A stretch of DNA of 33,124 nucleotides from Perkinsus chesapeaki (Eukaryota; Perkinsozoa; Perkinsida; Perkinsidae), in contig JAAPAO010000317.1 in the NCBI GenBank assembly GCA_013115145.1, positions 7,009 to 40,132 on the forward strand, in the 5' to 3' direction. Both the position numbers and the translations under genes were made by a program. The notes beneath the pieces were generated by a model that was not told where the DNA came from, searched no databases, and saw only the letters and a program-made list of their open reading frames with translations. Shown one piece after another: positions 21,401 through 33,055 of the stretch (within the stretch, counting starts at the first letter, position 1; every line of letters begins with the position of its first letter).

Positions 21401-22471
21401 TTGTAATATGAATAATATTATTATACAGTATTAATACTATAATATAGGGAGGATAAAGTTGATGATGATGATGGTAGAGAGGGTAGTAGTAGTAATGGTG
21501 GAGTAGCAATAGAGAGTATACTACGTAAATGGATAAGTAATGATGTTAAGGAAATATATGATATGGTAATATGATGATGAGGAGGAGGATGATGATGATG
21601 GAAGAAGGAATTATTATTATTATGTTGTTGTTGTTGTTGTCTTATTGTTAGTTTGCTATATTACCTGGTTTAGTGAGATCATTATTAGACATATGCACTG
21701 ATGCATGTAAAGATAATATTAAGCTGGTATCAATAACACAGAAATGTAATTATTATTTGTAATAATGACTAGGTATTGATATTTAATGATAGATAATAGT
21801 GTAAGAGGATATAAAGCAGATGATGATAATAATAGTAATATAGAGGAGATTAAAATGTTAAAGGAGCATATATTATCATTAAAGGAAAGGTTAAGAGATT
21901 TAACAGATTTAACGAATTGGACTAATGGTAATAGTGATGGGTAATAATAATAAATGTTATAAAGATATGAGACAAAGATCATCATTATTCAATAAGACAT
22001 ATCATGATAATAATACATCATCATCATCATCAACGTCTGAAAGGTGTGATTATTATTATGATGTAATAATAATAATTATACAGGGTGTACATATTGTAGT
22101 TTATTATTGTGAATCTTAGCCTGTCATGCTTGAAAGGGATGAAGTACTTAAACAGTGTCAACAAAAAGCAATTGAGGGAGGAGAAAGGATCGAGGATCAA
22201 TTAATAGATGCATTGAGACAGGTGGTGGTGCCTTATTAATGATGATGATGATTATAGTAGTAATATTAATACTATTATTCAGATTGTATATGTCCAGCGC
22301 AATGGTGAGGAAATTGATAGAAGATATAAACTAGTTATCAGAAATTTAAATGAACGAATTAATCATCTCGAGACTGTTATTGTATCAATGAGAGTTAGAG
22401 CGTGCAGAATAAGAAAAAGAACAACAGCAGGTGGTGGAGGAGGAGGAGGGATACGGAAAAGGGAAGGATAA
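18479..22471 (+). CDS. Large coiled-coil protein of unknown function, about 21 introns
   Basis: Starting at ATG 18479 (MDSNDSPSDAVSNTRAVLMA), about 22 exons can be joined to a TAA at 22469-22471, for roughly 900 residues. The N-terminal 150 residues are Asn/Thr/Pro/Ala low complexity. Then come helical, heptad-like stretches: FENSELQRLIEQLEVEIHNQ, KRLHEDLRDLQAEFDRVQEE, KEELENELMMKDSQIKTLLD, RENLALAEDRIQLLEQ, KMLKEHILSLKERLRDLTDL, and RRYKLVIRNLNERINHLETV. The tail is basic and Gly-rich (GGGGGGGIRKREG). No enzymatic domain is seen. Such proteins are often structural (cytoskeleton, centrosome, tethering), but nothing here decides it. One intron (19361-19603) is five times the usual length because it holds a 9-bp repeat array. 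Some exon joins (around 21150 and 21700) have alternatives. Confidence 0.75.
19364..19592 (+). repeat. 9-bp minisatellite (TTAATAGGG)n, about 25 copies, inside an intron
   Basis: This is about 229 bp of tandem TTAATAGGG with variants ending AAGG or containing GGGC, TTGGG and TTATT. It lies inside the intron 19361-19603 of the coiled-coil gene, with the G-rich strand as the sense strand. The unit resembles a telomere repeat with an inserted ATA. The antisense reading as a Leu/Thr repeat protein is an artefact. Confidence 0.95.
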
Positions 22472-22635
22472 TAATAATAAGGATGACTAAGAGAACAACA
22501 ACGATAGTAGTATTGTTATTATTATTACTACACTTGTTGTTGCAAGTTACCAAGTTATTAATATTATGTTTCTATTGATATATATTTCTGTTTATATTGA
22601 GTATAACAGGAATTAATAGTAGTTGTATTAATATT

Positions 22636-25221
22636 ATGTTGATAATACGAAAAGGTATATGGGATAGTGGTATCTCATCAAGTATAATAAACATTATTAT
22701 ATCAATAATAATATGTATTATAGGATGGTAATAATAATATTATAATATTAATAATAACAGATGATAGGTATATTATGATAGATGATGATAGTGTTATATG
22801 GAAATCACCATCATCATCATCAACACCGCCTCATCATCATCATCATCATGAAGGAGTATCAGTATACTCTAAGCACAATTCCACCACCAGCACCAGCACC
22901 ACCTTTACTACTACTAGTGCTGGTAGTAGTAATAAAAGTTATGATAAGTAGTAATAATATATTATCGGTATTCTAGTTATATACATATATATTAGATCAT
23001 CATCATCATCTTGGGCATTGAAGTCACCACCAGTATTATCAAGGTTACAGCTTTATCGGGAAGCATGGAATGATTTAATATATTATGATAATAATAATGA
23101 GGATAATATACTACACGATGGATCATTATCATCATCAATAACAACTGATGATGATGATGTGAATAAATCTAATGATATATTATTAACGGTAAGTGAATTT
23201 AATGATGGTAAGTAGTATTAGTTATAATAATATGTATTATAATATTATTATTAGGTATTGGTTTACGCGTTATTAAAGATGTACCACCACATTCATCATT
23301 AGGACGAATTAACTCTAAATTAATAATATCAATAGACCATCCAATAGCCCAGGCATATATTAATGTAATAATTATAGTAATAATAAAATATATATAATAA
23401 TAGGAACATAAACCTGATGATGATGAGGAGGAGGAGGATGGGGATAATATAATGGATAGTATGATAGCTGCTGTTATATGCAGTATTGTATATGAAAGGA
23501 AGTTAGATGATAAATCGATACATAGACCTTTATGGAGAGTTGTAATAAAAGGGACGGCGCCTGTACCGGGGCGGCCTGTAGCGGGGCGGAGTATGTTGTT
23601 GTTGTTGTTAGATTGGTGTTGGTGATTTACCGGATACATCTTGGGTAGAACAAAGAGGTTTATTTGGTAATGATAATAATAATGGTGATGATGATCATTT
23701 AATATCATATATAGCTAATGGTACTACAATGGAAGGATGGTATGAAAAGGTAATAATAATAGGGGGGGCTGCTGGGGGCTGTTAATTGTTGTTGTTGTAT
23801 CATTAATAGGGTAATGATATATGTTATAAGGCATATAAATGGTTATTGACAACTAATAATGAGGATGTACGTAATATATTACCAATAATAGAAAATGGAG
23901 AAGAAACAAGTATAGAGAATATTGTATCCCATATACTAGAATCCACCTCATCATCAACATCATCATCAACAACATCATCTGGTACTGATGATGATGATGA
24001 TACGGTGAATGGTGGTGGTAGTACTATCGTGGATAATACGGTAGTAATATAATAATTATATTGTATAATAAATACATTGTTATTATTATTAGATGTTAAC
24101 AATAAATGATGTTAAATGGGCATATATACTATTAAAAGGTTATGGTTTATGGTTTGATAATGAGGATGGTAATATGAATAATATAGATTGATGATTATGA
24201 TATATTAACAATACTGTGAATAGTAGGTACACCGCCAATGTTAGTGACTCCACTGGTATTTGCTAGACCGCATTATAGAAGTAGAAAGATTATTAATTAT
24301 GATATTAAATATCATAAATCAAGGAAGGATAATGTATATAATGATGATAGTAATAGCTGTGATAGTAATGTAATAATAGAATTATTAGATACAGCAGTAG
24401 ATGAATATGATAATGATGATGTTACTTATGAAGAGTATGGTATTAATAAACATCACCGACGACGACCACGACCACGACGAGCATCATCATTGTCACGGCC
24501 ACGAGAGTTTAATATCGAATATATTGATTTAAGAATAGATGATGGTGCTGCATTACTAGGTGGTGAAGAGGTATTCTTTCCAGCTTATGATGTATTATCG
24601 AATGCATATGCATATTCATATAGAGCAATGTGGTTACACAAAAACAATTCACGTATGCCGATAATAACAAAGGTTAAACCTATTTATAATAATACAAGCT
24701 ATATATTAATAAATGAGGGATGTCCAGTTATATATCGTGATAATGTGAGGAGGGATGGTGGTGATGGTGGTGATGGGTTTATTAATATGAAATTTTGGAT
24801 TAGTAGAGATGAAGGTGAACTAGTCATTGATGATAAATTATTACCTTGTTACAGACTATACTCATTATTATATTATGGGTATAATAATAAATATTATAAT
24901 ATATATAATAGGTTACCGTATAAATTAGAATTATACGCGGTTAATATGATATTTAGTAGTGTTAAAGATAATAATATAAAAAGAATGATTGAGTCAAGTA
25001 AAATGTTATTATCAAATGATGATGTTGTTGACATTGGTATGATTGATGTTGGTGGTATGAATAATATAAGTTATAATAATAATATATTGAAAGATAAGAG
25101 TTTATTAGATATACCAGCAATGGAAGTTAGAGAAGTTGAAGGGGGATTATTAATACAATTTATAACTGCTCTTAAAGATTATATAACTATTATTGATAAT
25201 GTATATGTTGATTCTTATTAA
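22636..25221 (+). CDS. SETD3/Rubisco-LSMT-like SET-domain protein with N-terminal membrane span
   Basis: Nine exons give about 720 residues from ATG 22636 to TAA 25219-25221. The N-terminus has a hydrophobic stretch (IINIIISIIICIIGWY), then Ser/Thr/His low complexity. The SET region follows SETD3 order: GIGLRVIKDVPPHSSLGRIN (SETD3 GYGLRATRDI), MIAAVICSIVYERKLDD (IALAFHLLCERAN), CYKAYKWLL, INDVKWAYILLKGYGLWF (YEDYRWAVSSVMTR), TPLVFARPHYRSR at the position of LIPLWDMCNH, and GGEEVFFPAYDVLSNAYAYS (AGEQIYIFYGTRSNAEF). A long acidic and Arg-rich insert lies inside the SET domain. The C-terminal part resembles a helical LSMT substrate-binding region. SET enzymes of this group methylate Lys or actin His using S-adenosylmethionine; here the Asn of the NH motif appears replaced, so activity is doubtful. 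The family call rests on by-eye alignment. Confidence 0.72.
23552..23590 (+). other. GC-rich islet inside an intron of the SET-like gene
   Basis: A 39-bp stretch with several runs of three or more G or C (GGGACGGCGCC, CCGGGGCGGCC, GCGGGGCGG) sits within intron 23539-23611. The next intron also starts with an unusual G-rich block (AGGGGGGGCTGCTGGGGGC, from 23761). Both contrast sharply with the surrounding AT-rich, TAA/TTA introns. The first could form G-rich secondary structure or be an inserted fragment. Confidence 0.7.
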
Positions 25222-25280
25222 TGATATATTATACTAGTTGTATTATTATTAATGATATATTATACTAGTTGTATTATTAT
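25219..25280 (+). repeat. Exact 31-bp tandem duplication at the SET-like gene stop codon
   Basis: Units 25219-25249 and 25250-25280 are identical. The first begins with the gene's TAA stop codon, so the duplication lies in the 3' untranslated region and carries two copies of ACTAGTTG. Confidence 0.9.
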
Positions 25281-25427
25281 TAATATATGTAATATTGACT
25301 ATTAACATCATCAACTTGAAGATCACGATCATCATTCTCTCTTACTCCTTCTACTACTCACATTGTTGTTGTTGTTGTTGTTCAAGTTGAATATACTAAT
25401 TCACTATATAGACTACTATTACATATC

Positions 25428-27151
25428 ATGTCATCATCATCATCATCATCTACTGCTGCTGCTGCTGCTGCTAGGAGGCATGATAGAAGGGAGTCTACAG
25501 GGACTAGGGAGGAACATCATGGTGATAGGAGGTTATCATCAAGAGGAGGAGATGAGGATAGGAGAGATAGGCACAGGTTCAGTAGTAGTAGTAGTAGGAG
25601 ACGACGGAGGTCGAGATCATATGATGATAGTAAGAGAAGAGGGAGGGATGATAGTAGTAGTAGAAGGATGAGGAGATATAGTCATGAAGAGGATGGACGA
25701 GGACGACAAGGACATAATACTAATAGGGGGAGATATAGGGAAATAAGATATAAGGATAATAATGTAATGGTAGAATATAGAGGGGATAGAATATAGTTGG
25801 TAATGATAAGGTAATTAATAATAAATCATATAATACAATACCAGTTATAAGTGAAAATGAAGAAGTTGATGAGAAGGAAGCACATAGTAATAATTATTAT
25901 TAAAGTATAGTTTATTAATCATATACAATACAGGGGCGGCGGTAGCTTCAGCAGCAGCCGCAGCGATAGCAGCAGCTAAGAATGTTGCCAAAACGCAAGA
26001 GAAACATGAATTAGATAGAAGGATTGCTGTAGCTAGGGTAGTAGTAATAATAATAATTAGGGTTATAATAATAATGTATGATAGGAATCAGCTAAGACTG
26101 CTGCTAAAAAGGCTAAGAGCACAACCTCTGTATTACCTGGATTTGCTACTATGGATGATGATGATGAAGAAGAAGAAGGAGCTGTTGGTGTATCAGATAG
26201 ATATAATAGTTATCATTCGGGCGACGGTATATAGGCTATATATAATTATAATAATAGTTATGTATAATAGATTCAACTACATCATCAATACCTCCTCCTC
26301 ATCCTCATCCAGCAGCAGCAGCAATAGGAGCTTTACATAGCAATAGTAAAACTAGAGAGATGGATGATTTCCTGGATGGTAATAATAATAATAAGGGTAT
26401 TAGGGTTATAGTGTAACTGGGGTTAATAGAGATTAAATCACGTCATCAACTGAGGCATGAAGCTGAAATTTTAAAAGATAAATTAAATAAAGGCTGTTTT
26501 AAAGGAGTAGAGGAGATACGTGTTAAGGTAATAATATCTAGTATAATACAAGTTAATGATGATAGTGAAGGTATTATTGTATTATTATTAGGAAAGGTTA
26601 GCTAACCTACAGGCCCGTCTCGGGGGTATTGCCACATTACAGGAATCAGAGATGATTGGTAAAGCAATGAGGGGGTAGTAATAATATAGTATATACTATA
26701 ATAAATAATAATATGTTAGGGGTGGTATGGATAATGATGGTGAATATGGTGGTGATGAGTATGATACAGCTAATCTATATATTGGTAATCTACCTTTTGG
26801 TGTTACTGAAGATATGCTTATTAAAGAATTCGGTAAATATGGTTCAATGTAATAATGATGATAAATTGATAATATCATTATTAATATATTTATTAATATT
26901 ATTAGTACTAGTGTTAAGATAATGTATCCCAGAACAGATGAAGAGAGATCTAGAGGGTAATAATATAAAGGAGGAGTAGGGGACTTTAATAATAATATTA
27001 ATATAACAATACCAACCTTATTGTTGTTGTTGAAGGTATGTACCTGCATTTATAGCATTTGCAAATAGAGATGAAGCACAAGCTGCCAAGGATGCAATGG
27101 AAAGTGGACCATGTACATTTGGTGGAGCTATGATGAGAGAGACTGTATTAA

Positions 27152-27182
<31 letters not shown>

Positions 27183-29482
27183 TTATTAAGGCATATTAAG
27201 ATATATTAATATAGGGTTGGATGGGGTAAAGCTATGAATTCAGCACAAGTGAAGTCAGTACAAAGGAATAAAAGTATGCTAGTACAGGTTGCAGCAGGGT
27301 TGCAACAACCTAAACCAGATAAAGGGGGGGCAGGAAATAATATTAATGTAATAATAATAATAAATAGTTGGATATTATTATAATATAGGATATGACACAA
27401 CGAACAACAACAACACCAACACATGATATTAGACTACAACAAGAAGAAGCTCAGCATCATCATCAGCAGCAGCAGCATCATGCATCCAATTTCTCCCAAC
27501 CTAAACCAGTAATAAGATGATGATGATGATGTCGATGGTGGTGATGATGATGATGATGTTTAGAGTTTACATGTTAATGTACAATTACCAAAATCTGATA
27601 GGCAAAGATCATTAATTGATAAGATAGCTAGATTAGTAGCTGATAATGGTAGAAATATAGAACAGGTAATAATAATAATATGTATATAGCATTAGTCTCA
27701 TTATTATTATCATTAGGTTGCTATAATGAGGGTTCAAGCCAGATATGGTGAAAAGGAAAGGTAGTATTATAAGAAATAATAGGAATAATAACAATATTAG
27801 ATATAACTTCTTATTTGATTATGATTCACCAGAAGGTCAGTATTATAGATGGCGAACGTAATAGTATATTAATTATCAATATTATTAATACTTCTTAGTT
27901 TTGCTTATGCTCAAGGTGATAGTGGTTTACGATGGCGTATTGAACCATTTATAATGAGCCAAGCTAATTCTTTATGTAATGATCCTGGTAATAATAATAA
28001 TTATTATTATTCAATATATATTATTGTTATTATTATTAGCTGTCTTATGGTATCCTCCACCATGTCAAGCACTTGGTCCATTAAATCATAATAAAAACAA
28101 TGCTGGTACAACAAGTAGGGCTAGTAGATCCGATATTGAACGTATTAATAATACGTTAATAATAGTTATTAATATATTAGTATTATAATAATAGGTGGAC
28201 CAGGTGGTAGAAGGCGTACTAAGATAGGAGGACAAACATTAATAGCTGCGGATAAAGCAGCATTAATAGGAATGTTAACAAGTATAACAATTAATAGTAA
28301 TAATGATTATAATCATTAGCAGTAGTAGTAGTAGTAGCTGTATTATTATTATTGATGTTGTTGTTATTGATGTTGATGTTAGGAGAAAGTATTAAAGAAG
28401 TTATGGTATGGTGTATAGATCATACTGATAATAGTAGTGAAATAGTTAATATATTAGTTGATGAGATAATAAATAAAAGGAAGGATAAGTCCGATAAATT
28501 ACCTATACTGTATTAATAATAATATTATTATAATTAATCCCTATTATTATTATTATGTATATAGATATCTAATATCTGATATATTACATAATAGTGGATG
28601 CTCTACTAAGAATGGGGCATGGAGCTATCGGACAGAAATAGAATATAAATGTGCATCAATAATATATGTATTTAATAATAATGGTAATAATATTATAAAG
28701 AACATGTGGACATATGAAGGGTGTTAGTAGGAGGTAACAACAATGCTGATGATGATGAAGGTGATGATGATGATATAATAATAATGCAAAAGTGTTATAG
28801 TGTTCTTAGTGCATGGGAACAGAATGCTATATTTGGACCGGAGTAATAATAGAAGTTATAATAGTAGTAGTAGTAGTTATGATATGTATTAATAGATATC
28901 TTAGAGGATTAGTAGCTACATTAATGAGAACACCTAGTAGAGAGGATCTAGATAAAGTTAAATTAACTGAAGAGAAGGATCAACATTTCAGTCAATTAGA
29001 AAGATGGTGTAGGAATAATGGTAATACTATTACTACTTAGTAGTAGCACTACTACTAGTAGTAATTTATTAAGGCCTCTTATGGGAGTATCCATCTTATA
29101 TTGGTAATAATGCTGATGATAAAAAGGAATGGTTACTTATGCAAATAGCTAACGAAAAATTGTAAGAAGTAAGCAGTAATATATATTATTCTTATTATAT
29201 TAGATACTCAAAAGAGAGTGGTAGAGGAGTAAGTGATGATAATATAGAAAATAATGATGAAGATATTGATGGTGAATCAGTTGATAGTGATGATATTAGT
29301 ATTGATGATGAAGATGAAGATGATGATGAGGATATTGATGGTAATATAAGCCTATTATTACAACAATTATTATTATTAGTGCTTTAGGTGAAGCATTAAT
29401 ATTACCAGGTGATAATATAGAAGTTATACAAAACATCAGCGATGATGATGATGAAGGTGCAATAGATGGTGTACCATTATGA
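25428..29482 (+). CDS. U2SURP: U2 snRNP-associated SURP protein (U2SURP/SR140): RS, RRM, SURP and CID domains
   Basis: U2SURP is a spliceosomal U2 snRNP-associated factor. From ATG 25428 the first exon is Ser/Arg-rich (SSSSSRRRRRSRSYDDSKRR). After Ala-rich and charged helices (ERLANLQARLGGIATLQESE) comes an RRM: ANLYIGNLPFGVTEDMLIKE, then TSVKIMYPRTDEERSRGY, PAFIAFANRDEAQAAKDAM, RVGWGKAMN (human VKIMWPRTDEERARE, LGWGKAVP). The SURP domain reads LIDKIARLVADNG...QVAIMRV, FLFDYDSPEGQYYRWRTFAYAQGD in two pieces, and WRIEPF. The CID follows: IKEVMVWCIDHTDNSSEIVN, LYLISDILHNSG and CYSVLSAWEQNAIFGPEYLR. It ends in an acidic tail and IDGVPL, the family's DGVPL motif, with TGA at 29480-29482. The long human C-terminal RS region is absent. 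About 20 introns; joins near 25760 and 28100 are uncertain. Confidence 0.93.
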
Positions 29483-29825
29483 CAATACGACTACTACTAC
29501 TACTACTATTTAAACGTATTAATATTATGTATTATTCATATAATATACAATTTATTATAAGTATTGTCCACCATTTCTATCATCATTATCTTATTATTAT
29601 TATAGTTGTTGTATTTTGTTGTTATCATTTCATTTATTTAATTCATCTTAGTTTTTCCTCCTAATCACTGTCATTATCGCTTCTGTTGTTGTTGTTCTTG
29701 TAATTTACTATTATCAAACCTAACTACATTAACAACAATACTGAGAATAAGCAGTATAAGAAGAAGAACATAGCACCTAATAACGACCATCACCACCCAC
29801 CGCCATCATCACGTTTAACTGACCT
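29483..29825 (+). promoter_or_regulatory. Spacer between U2SURP and VMP1
   Basis: These 343 bp contain the 3' end of U2SURP and the presumed VMP1 promoter and 5' leader. The first 250 bp are T-rich; from about 29720 the strand turns A/C-rich (AACAACAATACTGAG, CCATCACCACCCACCGCC) up to the ATG. No conserved ORF, TATA box or repeat beyond short TAC triplets is evident. Confidence 0.4.
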
Positions 29826-32130
29826 ATGCCGCCACCACCGTCACGTAATATGAGTAATAATGCTAAAGTCACATCCTCATCCTCGCCAACATCATCATCA
29901 TCAATAAGATGTACTATAAAGGTTGATAGAAGTGTTAGTAATATACATGATGATAATGATGGTGAGGAATCGGTTAGAGCTATGATGTATAATATGAGAG
30001 AAGCTAGAAAGAATATAACATTTAGGAAGGCACCAATAAGGACAATACTTAATCTATTACACTTCGTTATGAGGTAGTAATAATAGTAGTACTACTTATA
30101 ATAACATTTATTATGTTTTAGAGGACTACATTCAATACTTATGTATATTGCTGCTCATGCATTTACATTATATATTATAATACCAATTATTATATTATGG
30201 ATTATTGGTAGATTAACTGATGGTGAATATCATCAAAACATCCAAGATGATATAGTAACATGGATTGAATTCATTACATGGTAATAATAGTAGTAATATA
30301 AGTATGAAATAATAGTATAGGTGGGTTGGACTTGGTGTGTTATCAAGTGTTGGTCTTGGTACTGGTATGCATTCTGGTTTATTATTCTTATTCCCCCATT
30401 TATATCTTATATCATCATCAGCTCAAGAATGCAATAATCTAGACTTTGACTGGAGGTAGTAGTAGTAAAAACATTAGGCGCCGCTTACATGTTAATGCTG
30501 CAAATGCTGTTATTGTTGTTGTTGTTGTTGATAGAGTTAATATGTGGAACAATGTTATGAAACCAGATGAGACATTTACATGTATTAATCCAGAACCAGA
30601 CTCAGTTTATAGTAATAATGTTACATTTTGGTCGTTATTATCAGCTGGATGGTTACCATGTATATTATGGGGTACTGGTACTGCTATTGGTGAATTACCA
30701 CCATATGCCACTTCGTAATAATATATAACTTATTATTATTATAATGTATTATAGTTACGCAGCACGTAAAGCAGGACTTGAAGATGAGGATTTTAATGAA
30801 GCATTTGGGGTAATACTTCTTATTCTTGTTGTTGCTGCTGCTGCTACTGGTGTTGTTATTAATATTTTAGGAGTCTCAAGGTGGAACTAATGTTGTTAAT
30901 TGGATGAAAAATTGGATGATTGATTTCCTTGAAAAACATGGTTTTTGGGTACTAATAATAATGTTATCCTTATTATTACTGCCGCTTCTGCTTCTGCTTC
31001 TGCTTCTGCTTATACCCTCCTTCTTGTTATTAGGGTGTATTATTAATGTCAGCATGGCCTAATGCTATGTTTGATTTATGTGGTTTATGTTGTGGTCACT
31101 TCTTAATGCCATTTTGGACATTCTTTTCAGCAGTATTCTTAGGAAAGGCTGTTATAAAGGTATTAACATAATCATTACTTTAACCATAACTATAAACATC
31201 ATCACTATTACTGTTATATTAGTAGGTATTCGGACAACTGGTATTTTTTACGATATTGTTCTCTCCAAATGGTCGTTTAGCTTTGGTTAATATATTAGCT
31301 AGGATTGCTGGTAAAGTAATAAGTTATAATAATAACCAGTCCCCGTAGTAGCTAGGATAGTGTTGTTGTGCACCATTTAGTTTGGTGCAAATGAAGAATT
31401 AGTAACTGATAAACTGCAATCATTGGTTGTTAAGTTTTCTGGTAATTCCACCACACCCACAACATCAACAGGTTTATCTGCTCATAATGCTCAACATCAT
31501 GGTAATAATACAATAATTATTAATGCTGCTGCTGCTGTTGTTATTATTATTGTTATTACTAGGTAGTAGTCCAACACATCATATATTAGCAACCTTATTT
31601 CGATGGGGTATGGCATTTATTATATTAATGTTTGCTAAATCATGTATGGAACAATTTGCCCAAGTAACAATAATAACACAATATAGTAATTAATAATGTT
31701 GTTTGTTGTTATTATTAGCAATACCAAAAGGAGATTGATGATTCACGTATAATGCAGAAATATGGTTATATCCCAACACCACGTGCATCATCATCGAATA
31801 AGAAAAAAGATGATACTACTACAGCTGCTACTGCTACTGAGCTCCTAACACCTACACAATTGTTACATCAAGTAAGCGGCGGTGGAGGAGGAGGAAGACG
31901 GCATAATGAGAGGAAGAGTAATAAATATAGTACAATAGGACTTATTGGTGGTTATAGATTCATTATCAAGTAGTAGAAGGAGAACAAGGTCTAGGAGTAA
32001 AAGCTCTAATATACCATCATCATCATCACCAATTCATAATGGTGCTATTGATAATGATGTTGATGATCATGTAGATGATATAAGAAGGAGATCGAGAAGG
32101 ACAAGGAGTAGGAATAATAGTACTTATTAA
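29826..32130 (+). CDS. VMP1: Vacuole membrane protein 1 (VMP1), DedA/VTT-family ER scramblase, with RS-rich tail
   Basis: VMP1 is an ER multi-span protein needed for autophagosome formation and lipid distribution; family members are phospholipid scramblases. About ten exons from ATG 29826 join cleanly. Hallmarks: GLGVLSSVGLGTGMHSGLLF then FPHLYLISSSAQECNNLDF (human LGTGLHTFLLYLGPHIA...ECN), TFWSLLSAGWLPCILWGTGT then [18 protein letters not shown] (human [20 protein letters not shown]), HGFWGVLLMSAWPNAMFDLC, and CGHFLMPFWTFFSAVFLGKA. A last span (FRWGMAFIILMFAKSCMEQF) is followed by a cytosolic tail. That tail is extended by a final exon rich in Arg and Ser (SSSRRRTRSRSKSS, IRRRSRRTRSR), ending at TAA 32128-32130; such a tail is not typical of VMP1. 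The core identification is very secure. Confidence 0.95.
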
Positions 32131-32402
32131 GGTGAATCTTAATAATGTTGTAATATTGATATATATTATTAAAACCAGATAACTACCATTGATAATGACG
32201 TATTGGAAGGTGCATCATCATCATCAATGGGGGATAGGTGATTATCTTTATACAGTACATTGCCAACAGAGTTGATGAGGATTCACAGGAGTATTTGTTA
32301 TAATTATTAAGGTTGTTATTGTTGATAATAATAGTCAAGACAACTATTATCATTTATCAATATTGTGTTATCATAACCGTAATGTTAACATTAGTTTATA
32401 TA

Positions 32403-33036
32403 ATGACATCATCATCATCATCATCATTTACGAGTTCAGCTATTATAATTGGTAACCCTATTATTGACCAATCACCTATATCATCATCATCTCATTCCTT
32501 CTCCTATGATGATACAGAAATATTAGGTCAGCACTAGTATTATCGAGTTGTTCTTGTTGTTATTATTATTATTAGATGGGCCTCAACATCATGGCTTTAC
32601 TATTTTACCTAATACTATTACAACAACAACAACAACAATTAACAGAACATTATCGAGCAACTACAAAGTGTTTATCAATTCATTATTATGTTTTATTGGT
32701 AGTGGAGTGCTAGGTATTATTGTTATTAACATGTTATTATTATTAACTTATTATTAGTATAGGCTTACCCCATGCATTTGGTGAAGTTGGTATGATAAGC
32801 GGTATAATAATATTATGGTCTATTGCATTAATATCACTTCATTGTATGTTATTAGTAGTTGATTGTCAAACGTAATAATAACAATTAGTATTACTTTGAT
32901 TAGTATATATATTGTATATATTAGATATCTTAGAGATAATGAATCAAAGCATGCAGTAACATACGGTGATATTGGTTATTATGCATTCGGCAATATTGGC
33001 AGTAAAATAGTTGATATTTGTATAATATTAACACAA
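32403..33036 (+). CDS. AVT3/SLC36-like amino-acid transporter (AAAP family), 5' part
   Basis: From ATG 32403 four exons give the N-terminal part of a transporter cut by the window end. A Ser-rich cytosolic head (TSSSSSSFTSS, SPISSSSHSF) precedes TM1: VFINSLLCFIGSGVLGLPHA, the unwound GSGVLGLP helix that in this fold binds substrate. Then come GEVGMISGIIILWSIALISL with HCMLLVVDCQTRY, and TYGDIGYYAFGNIGSKIVDI leading into the third span, CIILTQ. This matches the amino acid/auxin permease family, closest in pattern to vacuolar AVT3 and lysosomal SLC36 proteins, which export or co-transport amino acids with protons. The next intron (from 33037) runs into a TTA microsatellite at the edge. The family is confident; subfamily and substrate are inferred. 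Confidence 0.88.
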
Positions 33037-33055
33037 GTATACAGAGTCGTATAAC

